Shown here: one piece after another, positions 61,741-64,000 of the stretch
Numbering within the stretch: the stretch's first letter is position 1
How the letters are laid out: each line of letters starts with the position of its first letter
Assembly (NCBI GenBank): GCA_016946835.1
Contig: JACVTC010000038.1
Coordinates: forward strand, 877,501-941,500
Direction of reading: 5' to 3'
Length of the DNA: 64,000 bases
Source of the DNA: Neocallimastix lanati (nom. inval.)
Lineage: Eukaryota; Neocallimastigomycota; Neocallimastigomycetes; Neocallimastigales; Neocallimastigaceae
The notes under the pieces: model-generated
What the model saw: the letters and a program-made list of their open reading frames with translations, nothing else
Told to the model about the DNA's origin: nothing
Database searches by the model: none
Made by a program: the position numbers and the translations under genes

Positions 61741-61850
61741 AGTGTTAATTATTTTTATTTAAATTATATTTATTTAGTATTAATTATTTTTATTTAAATT
61801 ATATTTATTTAGTATTAATTATTTTTATTTAAATTATATTTATTTAGTAT
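61741..61850 (+). repeat. Three copies of a 35-nt unit before a gene start
   Basis: Exact 35-nt period with copies starting at 61741, 61776 and 61811, containing TAATTATTTTTATTTAAATT. The array ends 33 nt before the ATG of the PH-domain gene, so it lies in that gene's leader or core promoter. Confidence 0.93.
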
Positions 61851-61883
61851 TAATAAAGTTAAATTTAAAGAAATAATATCAAC

Positions 61884-62793
61884 ATGGAAAGTAATGTAAA
61901 AACAAAAGTTTATAAATTAACAGATAGAATGGATAAATATCATTCTTCTTATACATCTTCGAAATATTCATCATACGCTCATTCTTCAATTAATGAAAAT
62001 AAATCAAAATCAAGAAATTCACCTCATGAGAGTGAATCAACTACTTATAAACGTTATTTAAATAGTCATGACGTACCTCAAACAACTCAAACGCATAGAG
62101 ATAGTGGTCATCGCCATCATTCTACTACAACTACTACAAATAATGTACATAATTTAAACAATCGTACAACTAATAATAATGCTACTAATAATAATAATGA
62201 TGAATTAATAAATTCAATGTATAACCATTCTACGGCATTGATTGCCAATGCTACTGTATTTCCAAAGAGTAGAATTCAAGATATTTCAACAAGAGAATAT
62301 CTTAATATTAAATCCTATTTTGAAAAACATATACTTAAAAACCCAAAGGGTATAGCTGAAAAACGTTCTTCACTTTTAATTAGTGATATTTCAAGTTTAG
62401 AAGGTCATACTAATACTTTTGTATTACCAAGATTAAAGGTAAATGAAAAAATATACATGATATATATTTCTATAAATTTATATATATATCTATCTATCAA
62501 TTTTTTTAAATAATATAATAATAGTTAATTATAATTATTATTATTGTTATTATGGATGGAATGAAGGAATGAATAAGAAATAAGAAAAAATTTAATAGAT
62601 GATATTTTTTCTAAAAAAGAAAATTTTAAAAATATAGAGTTCTTAGAAAAACAATTTTTTTTTTTGTAAAAATTAGAAAGTTTTAATTTTAAAAAAATAT
62701 TGTGTTTTTAGAAAATATATATATATATATTTTAAAATCTTAATAATAAAAAAAAAAAAAATAGAAATTTTATATTTAAAAGACAGAGTTATA

Positions 62794-62842
<49 letters not shown>

Positions 62843-64000
62843 CTATTTTATTAATTCATTAATTTATATTTTTATTAGATTGATGAATTTATTGATAGTA
62901 AGCAAGTTTCAGAAAATGTAGTAAATATTAGTATGAAATGGCCTCTTGAAAAATCAGGTTATATTTTAAGGAAGAATATATATACCAAGGAAAGTAATAA
63001 TAACCTTAATAATTCAAATCCTTCTGTAATAAATAAAATAAAACATTCAAATTTTTTAAAGAAAGATAGATCATCTTCTATTAAGGGAAAATTACAAGAG
63101 CATAGTATTAGTCCATCTTCATCAAAATGGCTAATATTTTATGTTGAAATTCGTGGTCCTTACATATTCTTTTATCAATTAATTCGTAAGAAGCCAGTTT
63201 CAACATCAAAACCAACAAATTCCCTAAAACCAAGACATTCTGTGATGAATAAAATGAGTATAGAAAATTTAAGAAAAAATCTTGTTGAGAAACCATTAAG
63301 TAGAATATTATCTATATCAAAATCCAGTGCTTCTAGAAGACAAGTCAAAATGATTGAGGCTTCCCAATCATCAACAACACAAACAACTGATGATGATAAT
63401 TTTATACCAACCTATCCAACTAATCTAAATCAACATCATCATCATGCTAGCCTTATTTGTACCGTTAATGATATCAGTGGTCCATTAGAAATTCTTTCAG
63501 CTAAGAAAGTTCTTGTTCATTATATACCATTGTATTATTCTATTATTACGCCAGTTATTACTGATAATAATCCAAATATCCTTGCATTATCTACCATACA
63601 AGGTATTGATTTAAAGGAAGATGAACCAAAATATTTATTAGATCAAATGTTAATTGAAATTTCAAACATTGGTGTCAGTCATGTTCATTCCTTTATTGAA
63701 GAAACTTCAATTGTTGTAAATAAGAGTTTCAATCTTACTTCATTAATGGAAACTGAAGTTCAAAATTGGCAAAATTCATTAAAGCAAGGTAGTTTTATTC
63801 ATAGTGATGATGATTTATTTGAAAGTATTAACTTTGTTTCTGAACATAAAAATGTAAATGTAATAGATCATTACGAATCAAGACATGTTACAGTACCGTC
63901 ACCACTAACTGAAAATCCTACAGAAGATTTATATACAGATCTTAAGAATTATACCTTCCCTCATGTATCAAAAAAGGAATCATCTTCATCATCAACCTCA
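61884..64000 (+). CDS. PH-domain protein with long insertions, 3' truncated by window
   Basis: Exon 1 is 61884-62438 (185 codons) and exon 2 runs from 62879 past the window end, open for 374 codons with no stop; the intron is phase 0. The first 130 residues are low-complexity, rich in S, T, N and H. The segment from about residue 206 to 487 fits a PH domain split by insertions: WPLEKSGYILRKN (first strand), SSSKWLIFYVEIRGPYIFFY (strands 3-4, W269), EILSAKKVLVHY, LIEISNIGVSHVHSF, and TEVQNWQNSLK (the C-terminal helix with its conserved Trp, about residue 481). PH domains usually bind phosphoinositides or partner proteins at membranes. Any further domain, for example RhoGAP or RhoGEF, would lie beyond the window, so the family cannot be named. 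The ATG at 61884 is the first in the frame, just after the 35-nt repeat. Confidence 0.82.

Overview
The window is eukaryotic and extremely A+T-rich: long A, T, AT, ATT and ATTT runs fill almost all non-coding DNA, and the genes are cut by many short AT-rich GT-AG introns. The proteins are opisthokont/fungal in type. They include a eukaryotic glycogen branching enzyme, the ribosome-assembly factor NIP7, a Prp4-type spliceosomal kinase, the mitochondrial translocase subunit TIM23, a single-pass SH3 protein and a PH-domain protein. The base composition, intron density, homopolymer load and an ankyrin-repeat relic best fit an anaerobic gut fungus (Neocallimastigomycota). The lineage is an inference from these traits; no marker gene proves it.

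Layout: 1-3.85 kb, no gene recognised. 3.85-8.4 kb (-), glycogen branching enzyme rebuilt from 13 exons (684 aa). 8.4-13.2 kb, intergenic, with one copy of dispersed repeat A and a long ATT array. 13.2-16.0 kb (-), a secreted protein of unknown family rebuilt from eight exons, every intron in phase 0. 16.0-24.4 kb, an accessory, decayed region: a MULE/FLYWCH transposase pseudogene, a pair of hairpin-bearing repeat units, a broken RNA polymerase I second-largest-subunit C-terminus, and repeat B. 24.45-26.57 kb (+), NIP7 from six exons (180 aa). 30.36-31.53 kb (-), SH3 membrane protein (336 aa). 31.5-39.3 kb, gene desert with microsatellites. 39.26-42.82 kb (+), Prp4-like kinase from seven exons (786 aa). 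43.26-44.2 kb, a decayed gene resembling a CDCA7-type zinc finger. 44.6-45.6 kb, second repeat B locus. 46.65-48.23 kb (-), TIM23 from four exons (223 aa). 50.2-50.8 kb (-), ankyrin pseudogene. 52.9-53.3 kb, second copy of repeat A. 53.3-61.7 kb, gene desert with a TAATAAA heptamer satellite. 61.88 kb to the end (+), a PH-domain protein that runs off the window.

The genes do not form a pathway. They are independent housekeeping or signalling genes (glycogen synthesis, 60S assembly, splicing control, mitochondrial import, membrane-linked SH3 and PH proteins) separated by decayed mobile DNA. Exon joins were made by hand from GT/AG sites, reading frame and family conservation. No splice junction has transcript support here.
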